A stretch of 9,089 nucleotides of DNA from the NCBI GenBank assembly GCA_012719555.1, contig JAAYAE010000376.1, positions 1 through 9,089 of the forward strand, written 5' to 3'. The DNA is from Acholeplasmataceae bacterium (GTDB taxonomy: Bacteria > Bacillota > Negativicutes > Acidaminococcales > Acidaminococcaceae). Below, piece after piece: positions 7,032 to 9,089 of the stretch. A program made the position numbers and the translations under genes. Each line of letters begins with the position of its first letter. The stretch's first letter is position 1. The notes beneath the pieces were generated by a model, which was not told where the DNA came from, made no database searches, and worked only from the letters and a program-made list of their open reading frames with translations.

Positions 7032-7634
7032 TTATGGCATCTTGGGCATATGTGCATTATAGAACCCCAGTTTATGAAAATTATACCATTCTACAATATT
7101 ACTCTCCGACGCAATATCAAGTGCTAAGAGGACTTCCCTAGTAAATTCCAATGTTGCCGTTCCGTTAGCCGTAATGATATTGTCGTCACGAACGGCAGGT
7201 TCTTTGATATAGTTGGCTGCTCCAATGTAGTTATCTCCTGCCCATTCCTGCATATAGGCAAGGTCATTACTGGTATGATTTATTTTATTTAAAACACCAC
7301 ACACACCAAGAAAAGCCGATGCCAGGCATATACCACCAACAATTCTATGTTTTATTACTGCATCCTGCACCAAAGGTTTAACGTCTAAAGCCGAGGCTTC
7401 CAACCATTTCATGCCGCCAATAAGTATGAGAGCTTCATATTCTACCGGAACAGATTGCAAATCATAATCAGGCAATACTGTAAAACCACCCGCGGAACTT
7501 ATAGGTTCTTTAGTCAAGGAAACAGTCCTTACTTCATAATCCCCTTTTCCCAACGCCAGAATGCATGTAGAAAGATATGCTGCTTCCCAGTCCGCATACT
7601 AATCTAATATAACAAACAAAACCTCTTTTTTCAT
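7032..7634 (-). pseudogene. DJ-1/PfpI-family (type 1 glutamine amidotransferase-like) gene interrupted by an in-frame TAG at codon 12
   Basis: Read from the ATG at 7634, behind AAGGAG (7650-7645), the frame gives MKKEVLFVILD, then TAG (7601-7599), then YADWEAAYLSTCILALGKGDYEV onward to a TAA at 7032: 200 codons in all. The family opening is usually a strand ending D/E-Q/E-Y/F-ADWE, so the stop falls where Gln or Glu is expected; CAG or GAG is one base away. The rest looks intact. The nucleophile-elbow cysteine is Cys103 in GGICLAS, followed by HTSN and an ITANGTATLEFTREVLLALD segment typical of the family. A product restarted at the TTG at 7553 would have 173 residues, but would lack the first beta strand and the conserved Glu17 next to the active cysteine, so it is probably inactive. 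Relatives act as stress-response deglycase/chaperone-like or amidotransferase-like proteins; the specific role is unknown. A TATAAT on the minus strand at 7674-7669 could be part of a private promoter. The nuclease-like gene lies 51 bases upstream in the same direction. Confidence 0.75.
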
Positions 7635-7685
7635 TTCGTCATTGCTCCTTAAAAATATTATTTTATGCATTATAATTACGCTATT

Positions 7686-8606
7686 TTAACTACTTGTTTT
7701 ATAGAAACCGCACAATTCCAGCCACCTCTTGGTTAATTTCGGCAACACTTTTTTGTTTTGTTTCATAAAATCTTCTATTTCTTTTTTAGTTAAATAATGT
7801 ATATTTGGTTTGCTATTTCTATCATAGTCCTCACATACTGTAAATAAAAATATTTGAGCATTTTTGTCATCTTGCAACGCATCCTCGTAATCATCGGCCG
7901 CCAAAGGTACTGAACCACTCTTTACTTGTGGGAAGGCCAATTCACCATTCTTGTTTATCATAGTACATTCATATTTTTTTGTTGTGTTCTTTAAACTTTG
8001 AGTGAAAATATAATATCCTTTTTCAATTTGGAGATACAACAATACAATTTCTTCGATATCCTTATCAGATAGAGCATCCCAAATATTCCGCCCTTCATTA
8101 TTTATATCATAATCATTTGAACCTTTGGATTGATTCCATATATATTTAGATATTTCCTCAACATTTTTAACATTTTGAACAGCAGCTGCTGGCCTGAAAC
8201 TACTGATAACATGACCCGGAATTTCATCTTCCCTTCCAACCCTTAACCATTCTACATTGACGTAATTTGAAACATCAAAATCGTAATGTTTTCCTTCAGG
8301 CTTGCTGTTCACCCATAATCCTGTAACCTTACACAAAAAATAAATTCCATCAACGCGTGTCCAAATTAAATCATTTACCTACATGCTACACATAGCAGTT
8401 ACGGCTTTTAACCCAGCTGTAGCTCTATAAGTATATTGTTCTTTAGCCTCTTTATTGATAGCATCCTTTGAATCAACACGTGTAGTTATTTTACTCCACC
8501 CAACACCTATAATTCCTTCTGTCATACAAAATTGAATTAAATCATCTTTTGTATACCCCTTACTTTTACTAAAGTCAGGTTTATTATGAATTCTCCATAC
8601 GTTCAA
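7686..8606 (-). pseudogene. Two-domain nuclease-like (possible defence) gene interrupted by an in-frame TAG at codon 76
   Basis: One continuous frame of 307 codons runs from a TTG at 8606, behind GGGAG (8621-8617) with 10 bases of spacing, to a TAA at 7686. It is broken only by TAG at 8381-8379. The part before the stop begins MNVWRIHNKPDF and contains CMTEGIIGVGW. Directly after it come VNDLIWTRVDGIYFLCKVTGLW and a VEWLRVGREDEIPGHVI segment. Together these resemble the PUA/EVE-like small-molecule or modified-base reader domains seen in some restriction proteins. The C-terminal half (about residues 170-300) has EEIVLLYLQIEKGYYIF, then YE at 212-213 and PQVKSG at 226-231. That spacing suits a PD-(D/E)XK or Mrr-like nuclease core with a Q-x-K variant. 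The closing IEDFMKQNKKVLPKLTKRWLEL is helical. I therefore infer a single-polypeptide, type IV-like restriction or other defence nuclease; this is inference, not a confirmed family match. As written, only a 75-residue N-terminal fragment would be made unless TAG is read through. Confidence 0.65.
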
Positions 8607-8649
8607 AATATATCATCTCCCAAGCTACTTCAATCAATGTCCTATATTT

Positions 8650-8673
8650 TAAGGCACTGCAGACTGTACCTTA
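8650..8673. repeat. Short hairpin upstream of the nuclease-like gene
   Basis: On the minus strand TAAGGTAC and GTGCCTTA form an 8-base stem with one G-T pair and an 8-base loop, about 44 bases before the TTG start at 8606. No T-run follows on either strand. The rest of the 8607-8813 gap has no open frame of note, no clear promoter and no recognisable gene remnant in the minus-strand frames I read. Confidence 0.3.
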
Positions 8674-8813
8674 TTGTCATAAAAACATCCTACTAATTGT
8701 TACTAAGCACAACTCACGTTGAATATCTGCCCTTCAGTTTAAGAACTAGACTTTGCTGTACAATTTTGAATCGTCAAAAAATTACAACCCTCTACTTATG
8801 TAGGCGGCAAAAA

Positions 8814-9089
8814 TTACATATTCAATTTAGGTAAATTATGAAACAAAACAGCGTCATAGACAGTATCGCAATTATCTAAAAACCATTGAGACCAGCTAGA
8901 GGGAGTGTTGTCTATTTGCCTGTTATTTTTTTCGTATACTAGAAACTTAACTATTGTAGCTTTAACAGAAGGGATTATTTTTTCCATATCACTTTCATAA
9001 ATTTCATGGAAATCCCACCATTTTGAGACTGCAGGATGTGCTGAAAACCCACAACGTAACTGGTATAAGTTTTCAAGTTGTTCTATTAT
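8814..9089 (-). CDS. Unrecognised protein, C-terminal 91 residues (5' end beyond the window)
   Basis: The minus-strand frame is open from the right edge to a TAA at 8816-8814, giving 91 residues with no internal stop. The start codon lies outside the window. The visible part is rich in aromatic residues and predicted mostly helical. It includes LRCGFSAHPAVSKWWDFHEIYESDMEKIIPSV near its beginning and SSWSQWFLDNCDTVYDAVLFHNLPKL near its end. There are no membrane segments. Codon use looks like natural coding sequence, and the ordered Trp/Tyr/Phe pattern argues against a chance frame. I do not recognise the family. It is 207 bases upstream of the nuclease-like gene on the same strand, so it could belong to the same accessory or defence block, but the gap makes tight co-transcription uncertain. 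Confidence 0.6.
   Translation of the reverse strand: MIEQLENLYQLRCGFSAHPAVSKWWDFHEIYESDMEKIIPSVKATIVKFLVYEKNNRQIDNTPSSWSQWFLDNCDTVYDAVLFHNLPKLNM

Noticed and set aside
7032..8606. Selenocysteine insertion as the explanation of the internal stops
   Set aside because: Both stops are TAG, not TGA, so SECIS-directed selenocysteine does not apply. Pyrrolysine would need PylT/PylS, which cannot be seen here, and neither protein is a methylamine methyltransferase.
8607..8813. Possible decayed gene between the nuclease-like gene and the right-edge gene
   Set aside because: All three minus-strand frames contain several scattered stops, and the short translated pieces form no recognisable domain.
8931..8944. 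TTCGTATACTAGAA, 10 of 14 bases matching the IclR operator
   Set aside because: It lies inside coding sequence of the right-edge gene, and its right arm departs from CGAA (it reads AGAA). It is probably chance in AT-rich DNA.

Overview
The window looks like chromosomal DNA of a low-GC, anaerobic Bacillota-type bacterium. The signs are AT-rich intergenic DNA, strong purine-rich Shine-Dalgarno sites such as AAGGAGG, occasional GTG and TTG starts, and a sugar-acid gene set built as in Firmicutes with a split UxaA-type dehydratase. The exported 249-residue protein resembles ones I associate with Negativicutes (diderm Firmicutes). That placement is a guess by resemblance.

Layout. (1) Positions 1-1226, minus strand: the first 408 residues of a GltS/ESS-family sodium:glutamate-type symporter, running off the left edge. 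(2) 1461-2210, minus: an exported protein of unknown function with its own strong terminator (1387-1424). (3) 2344-5785, minus: a four-gene catabolic operon in the order kdgT-like permease, small SAF subunit and large subunit of a UxaA/SuyAB-type dehydratase, and a DapA-superfamily aldolase closest to the YagE/YjhH 2-keto-3-deoxygluconate aldolases. It ends in a hairpin terminator at 2295-2330. (4) 6056-6844, plus: a divergent IclR-family regulator. (5) 6845-7031: a convergent bidirectional terminator. (6) 7032-9089, minus: an accessory block with a DJ-1/PfpI-family gene, a two-domain nuclease-like (possible defence) gene, and the 3' end of an unrecognised gene at the right edge.

How the genes work together. 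The operon reads as a short self-contained route: take up a sugar acid (KdgT-like), dehydrate it to a 2-keto-3-deoxy acid (split UxaA), then cleave it to pyruvate plus an aldehyde (YagE-like aldolase). There is no kinase and no uronate reductase. The 270-bp divergent control region holds three copies of one 14-bp operator, TTCG-N6-CGAA. Two are just downstream of the operon promoter and one just downstream of the iclR promoter, which suits an autoregulated IclR-type repressor released by a sugar-acid inducer.

The most unusual point is in the accessory block. Two consecutive genes, the DJ-1-like one and the nuclease-like one, each have an otherwise intact reading frame broken by a single in-frame TAG (codons 12 and 76) at sites one base away from Gln, Glu or Lys. 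The only TAG that ends a real gene here (iclR) is followed at once by TAA. The conservative reading is two fresh nonsense mutations; amber suppression or TAG reassignment is the alternative to exclude.
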